From NCBI GenBank assembly GCA_963775275.1, contig CAVZII010000005.1, forward strand, positions 1,054,001 to 1,118,000: a DNA stretch of 64,000 nucleotides, read 5' to 3'. The translations under genes and the position numbers were made by a program. Below, piece after piece: positions 1 through 8,951 of the stretch. Numbering within the stretch: position 1 is the first letter of the stretch; every line of letters begins with the position of its first letter. Under the pieces are notes generated by a model. The model ran no database searches. It was not told the origin of the DNA and worked only from the letters and a program-made list of their open reading frames with translations. Source of the stretch: JANWHQ01 sp963775275. Its GTDB lineage: Bacteria > Pseudomonadota > Alphaproteobacteria > Caulobacterales > Caulobacteraceae.

Positions 1-1256
<1,256 letters not shown>

Positions 1257-1343
1257 GCGCGCGGGCTTTCTCGCCTGAGGGCTACCGCGCGGGACGCCGG
1301 CTGCCTATGCTCCGGGGCCAAGGGCCAGTCTCGGAGCATGACC

Positions 1344-2408
1344 ATGCGATATAACCAGCTCGGCCGAACCGGCCTCTTCGTCTCGGAGCTCTGCCTGGGC
1401 GCCATGACCTTCGGGGGCGGCGACACCCAGGGCCTGTGGGCCGCCGTGGGCTCGCTCGCCCAGGCCGACGTGGACGCCCTGGTCGGCCGCTCGCTGGAGG
1501 CGGGCGTGAACTTCATCGACACCGCCAATGTCTACCACGCCGGCCGCTCCGAGCAGCTGGTCGGTCAGGCCTTGAAGAACCTGAACGTCAAGCGTTCGGA
1601 CGTGGTGATCGCCACCAAGGTCTACGGCGACATGGGTCCGGGCCCGAACGACCGCGGCGCCTCGCGCAGCCACATCCTGGACCAGGTGGACGAGAGCCTG
1701 CGCCGGCTCGGAACCGACCACATCGACCTCTACCAGATCCACGCCACCGACCCCGTCACCCCCCTGGAGGAGACCCTCTGGGCGCTCGACGACATCGTCC
1801 GCCAGGGCAAGGTCCGCTACGTCGGCGTCTCCAACTGGGCGGCCTGGCGCATCGCCAAGGCGCTCGGGATCTCCGAGCGGCGCGGCTTCGCCCGCTTCGA
1901 GACCCTGCAGGCCTACTACTCCATCGCCGGCCGCGACCTGGAGCGCGAGCTCGTCCCCCTGATGCGCGAGGAGAAGCTCGGCCTGATGGTCTGGTCGCCG
2001 CTGGCCGGCGGGCTCCTGTCGGGCAAGTTCGGGCCGGGCGCGCCGGACCCGGAAGGCGCGCGCCGCGCCGCCTTCGATTTCCCGCCGGTGGACAAGGACC
2101 GGGCCTGGGCCTGCGTCGCCGTCATGCGCGAGATCGCCGCCGCCCGCGGCTCGACCGTCGCCCGTGTGGCGCTCGCCTGGCTGCTGCATCAGCCGGTGGT
2201 GACCAGCGTGATCATCGGCGCCAAGCGGATGGACCAGCTGGAGGACAACCTCGGCGCGGTGTCGCTGACGCTGAGCCCGGAGGAACTGGCGCGGCTGGAC
2301 GAGGTCAGCCGGTTGCCCGAGGAGTATCCGGGCTGGATGATCGGACGCCAGGGCGGCAATCGGGTTCCCAAGCCCTTCGAGCCCGCCAAGGCGGAGAAGG
2401 CCGCCTGA
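1344..2408 (+). CDS. Aldo/keto reductase
   Basis: NAD(P)H-dependent oxidoreductase of the aldo/keto reductase superfamily, 354 residues, cytosolic, substrate unknown. The catalytic tetrad is visible: Asp and Tyr in FIDTANVYHAG, Lys in VIATKVYGD and His in YQIHATDP. The motif GKVRYVGVSNW and the C-terminal IIGAKRMDQLEDNL are typical of YajO/Tas-like members. I start at the ATG at 1344 (MRYNQLGRTGLF) because GGAG lies seven bases upstream; the ATG at 1338 is too close to that site. It is followed after 10 bases by the alpha/beta hydrolase gene on the same strand. Confidence 0.93.
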   Translation: MRYNQLGRTGLFVSELCLGAMTFGGGDTQGLWAAVGSLAQADVDALVGRSLEAGVNFIDTANVYHAGRSEQLVGQALKNLNVKRSDVVIATKVYGDMGPGPNDRGASRSHILDQVDESLRRLGTDHIDLYQIHATDPVTPLEETLWALDDIVRQGKVRYVGVSNWAAWRIAKALGISERRGFARFETLQAYYSIAGRDLERELVPLMREEKLGLMVWSPLAGGLLSGKFGPGAPDPEGARRAAFDFPPVDKDRAWACVAVMREIAAARGSTVARVALAWLLHQPVVTSVIIGAKRMDQLEDNLGAVSLTLSPEELARLDEVSRLPEEYPGWMIGRQGGNRVPKPFEPAKAEKAA

Positions 2409-2418
2409 GCCCACGCGC

Positions 2419-3390
2419 ATGGGGGGCGTGCTGCGGGCCTTGGTGCGGACGATGGCGGGCGCCCTGCTTGTGGCGCTCGCCTGGATCGCCGTAGGAGGAG
2501 CCATGAGCGCCGCTTCGGGAGCGCCGCCCCTCCGGGGCGAGATGGTGGATATCGGCGGACGTCGCCTGCGCCTGGTCTGCGAGGGCCCGGCGGCGGCCCC
2601 GGGGCCGCTGGTCGTGCTCGAGGCCGGTGCGTTCGGCTTCGCCGCCGACTGGGCCGCTGTGCAGGACCGGCTGGCCGCCGAAGGGGTGCGCTCGTGCGCC
2701 TACGACCGGGCGGGCATGGGCTTTTCCGATCCGGGGCCGAGCCCCCGCGACGGCCTGGCGACGGACGCGGACCTGCACGCGCTCCTGACCAAGGCGGGGC
2801 TGCCCGCGCCCTACATCCTGGTCGGACACTCCATGGCCGGCCTCCGGGTGCGCCTCTTCGCCCGCCGCCATCCCGGGGAGGTGGCGGGCCTGGTGCTGGT
2901 GGATGCGGCTTCCCCCGCCGCCACCGAGACCTCGGAGTTCCGTCACTTCGTCGGCGCCTTCGTCGGCGTCTCCCGTCTGGCCGCCTTCGGCGCCTCGGCG
3001 GGCCTGCTCAAGCCGGTCGCCTTCATGGGCGACGCCATCGGCCTTCCGCCAGCCGCCGCGGCCGAGAAGCGCTGGGCCTTCGCCAACGGCCGCCACAACC
3101 GCACGAGCGCGCAGGAGGTCGAGGCCTGGATGGCGACGGCGCATGAGGCCGAAGGACCGCTCGATCCGGACCTGCCCGTAGCCGTGGTCAGCGCCGGCCA
3201 CGGCCGCGGCGGCTTCGCTTCGCTCCAGGCCGAGCCCGCGCGACGCGCCAGGCGAGGCTACGACGCGCGGGTCGAGGGAGCGAGCCACGCGAGCCTGCTC
3301 GGCCTCAGGTTCTGCGGCGAGATCGTCAAGGCCATCGACTTCGTGCGCGCGGCCGCCCTCGAGCGCGCCGCCGGGCCTGGCGCCGCGTGA
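2419..3390 (+). CDS. Alpha/beta hydrolase with N-terminal membrane segment
   Basis: Serine hydrolase of the alpha/beta fold, 323 residues. The nucleophile elbow is GHSMAG, the oxyanion region precedes it (VVLEAGAFGF) and the probable catalytic His is in GASHASLL. The first ~30 residues (VRTMAGALLVALAWIAVGG) form a signal anchor, suggesting export or membrane attachment. A second ATG at 2503 has a strong AGGAGGAG site and would remove the anchor, so the true start is uncertain. The stop codon overlaps the GTG start of the ABC ATPase (GTGA), implying translational coupling with the exporter genes. Confidence 0.85.
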   Translation: MGGVLRALVRTMAGALLVALAWIAVGGAMSAASGAPPLRGEMVDIGGRRLRLVCEGPAAAPGPLVVLEAGAFGFAADWAAVQDRLAAEGVRSCAYDRAGMGFSDPGPSPRDGLATDADLHALLTKAGLPAPYILVGHSMAGLRVRLFARRHPGEVAGLVLVDAASPAATETSEFRHFVGAFVGVSRLAAFGASAGLLKPVAFMGDAIGLPPAAAAEKRWAFANGRHNRTSAQEVEAWMATAHEAEGPLDPDLPVAVVSAGHGRGGFASLQAEPARRARRGYDARVEGASHASLLGLRFCGEIVKAIDFVRAAALERAAGPGAA

Positions 3391-4307
3391 ACGCCGCCCT
3401 CGTCCTTGACGGGGTGGTCAAACGGTTCGGCGCCTTCACGGCCGTCGACCGGTTGGGCTTCGTGGTGGAGGCCGGGCGCATCGTCGGTTTCCTCGGGCCC
3501 AACGGCGCGGGCAAGACCACGACGCTGAGGATGGCGCTCGGGCTGGTGGATCCGGACGCCGGCGAGATCCTCACCCTCGGCGAGCGAAACCCGCGCCGTG
3601 TGCGCGACCGCATCGGCTTCCTGCCCGAGGAGCGTGGTCTGTACCGGCGGATGACGCCTTTGGACGCCATCGCCTTCTTCGCCGCCCTGAAGGGCATGTC
3701 GCGGTCCGACGCGCGGGCCAGGGCGATGCAGCTGCTTCAGGCCCACGGCCTCGGCGTCGTGGCGCGGTCCCAGATACGGCGCCTGTCCAAGGGCATGGCC
3801 CAGAAGGTCCAGCTCCTGGCCGCCCTGGCGCACGAGCCCGAGCTGGTCCTGCTCGACGAGCCCTTCTCGGGGCTCGACCCGGTGAACCAGCAGACGCTGG
3901 AGGGCATGATCCGCGACCTCGCGCGGCGCGGCGCGGCGGTGGTCTTCTCCACCCACGTGATGGAACACGCCGAGCGCCTGTGCGACCAGGTCGTGCTCCT
4001 GGCCAAGGGCCGCAAGGTGTTCGATGGGGCGGTGGCCGAGGCGAGGGCCGCCGCGCCGCGGATCCTGACGCTGGAAGGCGCGCTCGATCCGGCGGCCGTG
4101 CAGTCCCTACCGGGCGTGGTCTCGGTCGCCTCGGCGCCCGCCGAAGCGGGCGGGCTGGTCGTGACCGCGGCTCTGGCCAGGAACGCCGAGGCGCAGGCGC
4201 CCCTGCAGGCGGCCTTCGAGCGGGGCCTGGACATCCGCCGCTTCGAGCTGAAGGAGCCGAGCCTGCACGACGCCTTCATCGTGCTGACCGGAGGTGAGGC
4301 GTCTTGA
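3387..4307 (+). CDS. ABC transporter ATP-binding protein, NatA type
   Basis: ATPase of an ABC-2 exporter, 306 residues. Walker A is GPNGAGKTT (about residues 38-46), the signature is LSKGMAQKV, Walker B is LVLLDEPFSGLD and the switch His is in STHVMEHAE. A C-terminal ~80-residue extension after the nucleotide-binding domain is typical of NatA/CcmA-like ATPases. It starts with GTG overlapping the upstream stop and ends overlapping the TTG start of the permease (TTGA), so the two subunits are almost certainly co-translated. By family it resembles Na+ or drug exporters; the substrate is unknown. Confidence 0.93.
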   Translation: MNAALVLDGVVKRFGAFTAVDRLGFVVEAGRIVGFLGPNGAGKTTTLRMALGLVDPDAGEILTLGERNPRRVRDRIGFLPEERGLYRRMTPLDAIAFFAALKGMSRSDARARAMQLLQAHGLGVVARSQIRRLSKGMAQKVQLLAALAHEPELVLLDEPFSGLDPVNQQTLEGMIRDLARRGAAVVFSTHVMEHAERLCDQVVLLAKGRKVFDGAVAEARAAAPRILTLEGALDPAAVQSLPGVVSVASAPAEAGGLVVTAALARNAEAQAPLQAAFERGLDIRRFELKEPSLHDAFIVLTGGEAS

Positions 4308-5578
4308 GCCGGCTCCTGACCATCGCGTCGCGCGAGTACCTCGCCTACGTCCGCACCGTCGGGTTCTGGCTGTCCATCGTCGTGGCGCCCCTCAGCCTCC
4401 TCATGTTCGCGCTCGGGCCGGCCCTGCTCGAGCGGACCTCGCCGATCCCCACGCTCGCGGTCATCGACCTGACCAGCGCAGACTACGCCGCCGCGGTGGC
4501 CGAGCGACTCAAGACCGCGCCCGCGCGCCGTCGGCGGCCGCCCGCCGTCCTCGCGCCCTCGCCGATAGGCCGGCCGGCGGACGCCGCAACGGCCGGAGTC
4601 CTGCTGAGGCCCTACCTGAAGAAGAGCGGCGGCCTGGACGCCGCCGCCATCATCCACGACGGCCCCGACGGATCGCCGGTCATCGATTTCTGGAGCCGCA
4701 ACCTCGCCGACCGGGGTGTGCAGGCGCTCGTTCGCGACGCAGTCGCCGAGCGGATGACGGCCGAGCGGCTGCGCGCGCTCGGCGTGCCGCCCGGGCAGAT
4801 CGAGGAGATCGCCTCGCTGGAGCCCCGGGTGACCGCCTACTCGCCCCGCGCCCAGTTGGGCAGGGTCGGCCTGCGCGACCGTTTGCCCGGGTTCGAGGGC
4901 TTCGCCATCGGCATGCTCTTGTGGATATCGATCTTCTCGGGCGCGGGGATCCTGCTGAACAGCGTCATCGAAGAGAAGTCGAGCCGGGTGCTGGAGGTGC
5001 TGATGGCCTCCGCCTCGGTCCCCGAGATCATGGGCGGCAAGATCCTCGGCGTGGCGGGGGTCACCGCGACCGTGCTGGGCCTATGGCTCGGGGCGGGGGC
5101 CGTCGCGGGCTTCGCCCTGGCCCCGCAGGTCGCCGCCGACATCGTCGGCGCCCTGCTGAACCGGGGACTCGTGGTCTATTTCGCGATCTTCCTCATGGGC
5201 GGATACCTGACCTATGCGGCGCTGTTCACCGCAATCGGGGCCTTCTGCGAGACGACCCGCGAGGCGCAGACCCTGCTCGCGCCGGTGATGCTGCTGCTGA
5301 CCGTGCCGATCCTGTTCATGACCCAGGCGATCGTCCATCCGGACGCGCCGCTGGTGGCGATCCTGTCCTGGATCCCGCCGTTCACGCCGTTCCTGATGCC
5401 CGCGAGGATCGCCGCCGAGCCGCCTGCGTGGGAGCTCGCCGCCTCGGCCGGGCTGATGGCCGCGACCGCCGCGGCAAGCCTGTGGCTGTCGGCGCGCGCC
5501 TTCGCCGCCGGCGCCCTGTCCAACGCCAAGCCCGGCCCGCTGGCCTTCTTCACCCAGTTCCTGAGGGGCGCGCGGTGA
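4304..5578 (+). CDS. ABC-2 transporter permease, NatB type
   Basis: Membrane subunit partnering the preceding ATPase, 424 residues. A first helix (residues ~20-45, FWLSIVVAPLSLLMFALGPALL) is followed by a large extracytoplasmic domain (~50-195) and five or more C-terminal helices. The motif EEKSSRVLEVLMASASVPEIMGGKILG is characteristic of NatB/YhaP permeases. TTG start overlapping the ATPase stop by four bases. No regulator adjoins; the run pntB-AKR-hydrolase-natAB is rightward with little spacing after 2408. Confidence 0.92.
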   Translation: MSRLLTIASREYLAYVRTVGFWLSIVVAPLSLLMFALGPALLERTSPIPTLAVIDLTSADYAAAVAERLKTAPARRRRPPAVLAPSPIGRPADAATAGVLLRPYLKKSGGLDAAAIIHDGPDGSPVIDFWSRNLADRGVQALVRDAVAERMTAERLRALGVPPGQIEEIASLEPRVTAYSPRAQLGRVGLRDRLPGFEGFAIGMLLWISIFSGAGILLNSVIEEKSSRVLEVLMASASVPEIMGGKILGVAGVTATVLGLWLGAGAVAGFALAPQVAADIVGALLNRGLVVYFAIFLMGGYLTYAALFTAIGAFCETTREAQTLLAPVMLLLTVPILFMTQAIVHPDAPLVAILSWIPPFTPFLMPARIAAEPPAWELAASAGLMAATAAASLWLSARAFAAGALSNAKPGPLAFFTQFLRGAR

Positions 5579-5582
5579 GTTC

Positions 5583-6044
5583 TCAGGGGACGACGGGCTT
5601 GCCGTCCTTCATCTCCACCAGGCCCATCCGATTGCCCGCCGGATCGGTGAACAGCCCCAGGATGACCACGCCCGGGACGGCGAATCTCGGGGCGACCACG
5701 GCGCCGCCGTGAGCCGTCACCTGGGACAGGGTCGCCGCCACGTCCTCGACCCCGATGTAGATCACCTTGTCCGCCGGGTCCTGACGCAGGGTTGCGGTGA
5801 GCGGGGCGGCGACGGTCGCCGTGAAGCGGCCGTCCGGGGCGATGTCCCAGCCGAAGACCGACCTGTAGAAGGCGGACTGTCTGGCCTGGTCGGGACCTGC
5901 GATGTCGAAGAAGACGATCGGGGCGGGCATGGCGGCTCCTGGGTGAGGCGCGGGCGGGGGGGCCGTCGCTCCGAAGGCCGGAACGGCCAGGAGCAGGGCC
6001 AGCGCGGCTGATCCGGCGCGGATGGCGATCTGGAAGGATTTCAT
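5583..6044 (-). CDS. VOC-family protein with signal peptide
   Basis: Vicinal oxygen chelate (glyoxalase/bleomycin-resistance) fold protein, 153 residues. The start at 6044 has GGAGG five bases upstream and gives a clear signal peptide (MKSFQIAIRAG, hydrophobic ALALLLAVPAFGA), so the product is predicted to be periplasmic, which is uncommon for this fold. The beta-alpha-beta pattern is seen in IVFFDIAGPDQARQSAFYRSVFGWD and LFTDPAGNRMGLVE. A later Met (MPAPIVFFDIA) would give a cytosolic form without the leader. It is convergent with the ABC permease, with a 4-base gap. Confidence 0.8.
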   Translation of the reverse strand: MKSFQIAIRAGSAALALLLAVPAFGATAPPPAPHPGAAMPAPIVFFDIAGPDQARQSAFYRSVFGWDIAPDGRFTATVAAPLTATLRQDPADKVIYIGVEDVAATLSQVTAHGGAVVAPRFAVPGVVILGLFTDPAGNRMGLVEMKDGKPVVP

Positions 6045-6123
6045 GGCGGCCTCCGGCGCAAGGGTCATCCCAGGCTAGGCGGCGGCCAGGCGCGATGCTT
6101 GACGATTCTTGCGTGCGGCCGCG

Positions 6124-6996
6124 TCAGGCGCGCCGCTTGACGGGGAACCAGACCTCCGCCCGTCGCGCGGCCGGATCCGAGCCGGCGGGCGGCTCGTGGA
6201 AAACCTGGATCGGCGGGTCCTCGCGAAAGACGTAGCGTGACCTGCGGATTGCGTCGGCGAGGTTGCGATAGGCCTGGCCGACCGTCGCCTCCGGCCCCCA
6301 GTGCTCGATCACCCCGTAGACGCCGCCCGCCAGCTCCAGACGCCGGATTCGCCCGCCGCCCTCGACGGGGCCGTCGACCGGAATGCAAAGGTCGGCCTGC
6401 TGCAGGTGGCCGGGGGTCAGGGTCGGATCGTCTGGAAACAGGCCCAGCCTGACGGGCGAGGTCGCCGCGCCCCGTCGCCTGGCCCAGTCTTCGATCTCGT
6501 CCCACAGCGCGTTGCGCTCAGCCGGGCCAAAATCGTCGTAGGGCCCGATCCGGCGGATGGCGAGGGCGGCGGCCGGGGCGACCATGACGAACTTGGCGTC
6601 CGAGATTTGGCAGCCGTCGCCCCGGAAGTTCCGGTTCCGGTCCATCCGCTCACGCTGGGCGGCCTTGCACGCCGAGCGATAGGCGCGCGGCGAGCAGCCG
6701 AAGCAGCGCCGGAAGGCCCGGGCGAACGTCTCATGACTGGCGAAGCCGACGGAAAGGCCGACGTCCAGCACGCGATCATTGGTGATCGCCAGCTTGTAGG
6801 CCGCCCGTTCCAGACGCACCCGCTCCACGTGCCGCTTGGGCGTCTCGCCAAGGGCGCCGGAGAACAGCCGATGGAAATGGAACGGCGAGCAGCCGAAGGC
6901 GTCGGCGAGCGTGCGCAGGTCGAGCGGACGCTCGAGGTTGTCTTTGACGTCCACGAGCAGGGGCGTCAGCTCCGCGGCCGGCGTCTGGCCGGTCAC
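6124..6996 (-). CDS. AraC-family regulator with GyrI-like effector domain
   Basis: Transcription regulator of 290 residues with the AraC HTH at the N-terminus (about 15-110; FGCSPFHFHRLFSGALGETP and VGFASHETFARAFRRCFG) and a C-terminal GyrI-like small-molecule domain (~130-285). This order matches SoxS/Rob-type multidrug or organic-compound sensors (Rob has the same arrangement). The GTG start at 6996 follows a GGGGCGAG stretch. It lies 79 bases upstream of the VOC gene, which could be its target. Effector unknown. Confidence 0.9.
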   Translation of the reverse strand: MTGQTPAAELTPLLVDVKDNLERPLDLRTLADAFGCSPFHFHRLFSGALGETPKRHVERVRLERAAYKLAITNDRVLDVGLSVGFASHETFARAFRRCFGCSPRAYRSACKAAQRERMDRNRNFRGDGCQISDAKFVMVAPAAALAIRRIGPYDDFGPAERNALWDEIEDWARRRGAATSPVRLGLFPDDPTLTPGHLQQADLCIPVDGPVEGGGRIRRLELAGGVYGVIEHWGPEATVGQAYRNLADAIRRSRYVFREDPPIQVFHEPPAGSDPAARRAEVWFPVKRRA

Positions 6997-7035
6997 GACG
7001 CTCGCCCCGGCCGTCCCCGGCCCGCGCGCCCGTCC

Positions 7036-7461
7036 CTAGCCGATGTCGTGCAGGTCGACGTCGCGGCGGGCCGAGACGATGGTGACCACGAAGCCGGCCA
7101 GGACGTCCAGCAGCACCATCAGGGTGATCAGGAAGAACACCGAGGTGGCGAAGCCGCGAAGGAGCAGGAATTCCACCAGGCAGACCACGAACAGGAGCAT
7201 CGAGAGCGAATGGTTGATGATCGCGACGTTGCGGCTGTTGGTGGACTTCAGGAGCTCGATGAACAGCACGACCAGCGAGGCGCCGAGGAACAGGTCGCCG
7301 AGCGAAACCGGCCAGACGCCATGCGACGTCATCGGAACGCTGAACAGCGGCGCCGAGAACTGGGTCGCGGCGTCCGCGGTCTGGACGCCTCCCTTCATCG
7401 TCAGGAGCACCAGATTGTAGAGCAGCACCGGCAGGGCCAGGAGTGGAAATGCAGCGAACAC
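7036..7461 (-). CDS. Small four-helix membrane protein
   Basis: Unrecognised inner-membrane protein of about 141 residues. Hydrophobic segments are seen at LLALPVLLYNLVLL, LGDLFLGASLVVLFIELL, LSMLLFVVCLVEFLLL and FLITLMVLLDVLAGFVVTIVSA, consistent with four helices. I chose the GTG at 7461 because a GGGGGAGG site lies just before it; longer forms would run into the neighbouring glycosyltransferase. A single TTAAC half-site lies upstream (around 7503). The conserved-looking motif NSRNVAIINHSLS lies between helices two and three. No function proposed. Confidence 0.75.
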   Translation of the reverse strand: MFAAFPLLALPVLLYNLVLLTMKGGVQTADAATQFSAPLFSVPMTSHGVWPVSLGDLFLGASLVVLFIELLKSTNSRNVAIINHSLSMLLFVVCLVEFLLLRGFATSVFFLITLMVLLDVLAGFVVTIVSARRDVDLHDIG

Positions 7462-7540
7462 GGCGACCTCCCCCAGAGGCGGCTTGACCTCGGATGCTAG
7501 AGTTAACGCCTTTCGGCGGGGCCGCAATGCGCCACAACCG

Positions 7541-8260
7541 TCAGGGTTCCGCCACGTCACCTGGCGAGCGGGCGCGGTTGAGCAGCCAGACCACCCCCAT
7601 CAGGTCCCAAAGCGAGACCCAGAGCCGCTTCAGGTTGGTGTATTTGGACCGGCCCGACCCCCGCGGCCGATGGCCGACCTCCAGGTACTCGGCCTTCAGC
7701 CCCTCGCGCTTGATCAGCGCGGGCAGGTAGCGGTGCATGTGGTCGAAGTAGGGCAGGCGCAGGAACGCCTCGCGCCGGATCGCCTTCAGCCCGCAACCCG
7801 TATCCACCGCGTCGTCGCCCAGCAGGCGACGGCGCACGCCGTTGCCGATCCGGGAGGCCAGGCGCTTGGACCGGCTGTCCCGCCGCCGCAGCCTGACGCC
7901 CCCCACCATCGCCAGCACAGGCCCGCCCGCCTCGAGCCGCCCGACCAGGCGCGGCGCGTCGGCCGGATCGTTCTGGCCGTCGCCGTCCAGGGTGACGATC
8001 ACCGGCGCGCGGGCCGCCAGGACCCCGGAGCGGAGCGCCCGGCTCTGGCCGGCGTTGCGAGCGTGCGCCAGGACCCGCAGCTGCGGCAGCTCGGCCTTCA
8101 GCGCCAGCAGCCTCGCCAGGGTCGAATCGCGGCTCTTGTCGTCCACGAAGATCATCTCGAAGGCGCGGCCCTCGAAGGCGCGCGCGATCTCGCGGGCGAG
8201 GCCGGCCACATTGCCTTCCTCGTCCATCACCGGGACCACGACCGAGATTTCCGGTTCCAT
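7541..8260 (-). CDS. Family 2 glycosyltransferase (DPM1/ArnC-like)
   Basis: GT-A fold glycosyltransferase of 239 residues. The UDP/GDP-sugar-binding motif is ISVVVPVMDEEGN with MIFVDDKSRDST, and the metal-binding DxD-like motif is LDGDGQNDP. GCGLKAIRREAFLRLPYFDHMHRYLPALI is typical of dolichyl/undecaprenyl-phosphate sugar transferases. The C-terminal pair of membrane helices found in ArnC is absent; only a short hydrophobic segment (LWDLMGVVWLLN) remains, so membrane association may be peripheral. It transfers a sugar to a polyprenyl phosphate by analogy; the sugar is unknown. Confidence 0.88.
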   Translation of the reverse strand: MEPEISVVVPVMDEEGNVAGLAREIARAFEGRAFEMIFVDDKSRDSTLARLLALKAELPQLRVLAHARNAGQSRALRSGVLAARAPVIVTLDGDGQNDPADAPRLVGRLEAGGPVLAMVGGVRLRRRDSRSKRLASRIGNGVRRRLLGDDAVDTGCGLKAIRREAFLRLPYFDHMHRYLPALIKREGLKAEYLEVGHRPRGSGRSKYTNLKRLWVSLWDLMGVVWLLNRARSPGDVAEP

Positions 8261-8430
8261 CCGCCCCCACGCGCCGCGAGGCCGGCCTCATAGACCGTTT
8301 GGCCGGCTCTGGGCAGTCTCGTGTCCCGAGTAAGGGCTTCGTCGTCGATCAGAGGCGGCGTCGAAGAGACGTCAAATTCACCTCGCAGGAGCGAGTTGAC
8401 GCCGGTTGCGCCTTGGCCGACTTCATCGCC

Positions 8431-8943
8431 ATGGCCGATCCGGACCGACTGATCCTGGTGGCGCGCGTCGCCGGCGCCTTCGGCGTCAGGGGCGAGCTGC
8501 GCATCCGGACCTTCACTGAGCGGCCGCTGGCGCTGCTGGACTATCGCGAGCTCATGCGGGCGGACGGCGCGCCCGGCCTGACCCTGGTCTCGGGCAGAAC
8601 GAACAAGGACGGCCTGATCGTCCGCGCCCGGGAGGTCGCCACGAAGGAAGAGGCGGACGCGCTCAGAGGCCTGGACCTCTATGCGCCGCGCTCCAAGCTG
8701 CCGCCGCCCGCGCCGGATGAGTTCTACCTCGCCGACCTGATCGGGCTGGCCGCCGAGGCGCCGGACGGGACGCCGCTTGGCGAGGTCGCGGCCGTGCCCG
8801 ACTTCGGCGCCGGGGACCTGCTGGAGATCCAGCCCCCTGGTCGGGGCGCGAGCTGGCTCGTCGCTTTCACGCAGGAGAACGTCCCCGAGGTCGACCTCCA
8901 AGGCGGGCGGATCGTCGTCGTGCGGCCCGCCGAGACGGGCTAG
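8431..8943 (+). CDS. rimM: Ribosome maturation factor RimM
   Basis: Assembly factor for the 30S subunit head, 170 residues, binding ribosomal protein S19. The N-terminal RimM domain (LILVARVAGAFGVRGELRIRTFTE) is followed by the PRC-barrel domain (EFYLADLIGLAAEAPDGTPLGEVAAVPDFGAGDLLEI). The ATG at 8431 aligns with the usual family start; longer forms add 44 atypical residues and have no better ribosome site. In many proteobacteria rimM sits between rpsP and trmD; here it is alone, 8 bases before a DNA ligase gene, so the canonical operon is broken. Confidence 0.95.
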   Translation: MADPDRLILVARVAGAFGVRGELRIRTFTERPLALLDYRELMRADGAPGLTLVSGRTNKDGLIVRAREVATKEEADALRGLDLYAPRSKLPPPAPDEFYLADLIGLAAEAPDGTPLGEVAAVPDFGAGDLLEIQPPGRGASWLVAFTQENVPEVDLQGGRIVVVRPAETG

Positions 8944-8951
8944 ACCTTCCG

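Noticed and set aside
7500..7508. CtrA box before the small membrane protein
   Set aside because: Only one TTAAC half-site; no second TTAA at seven bases.
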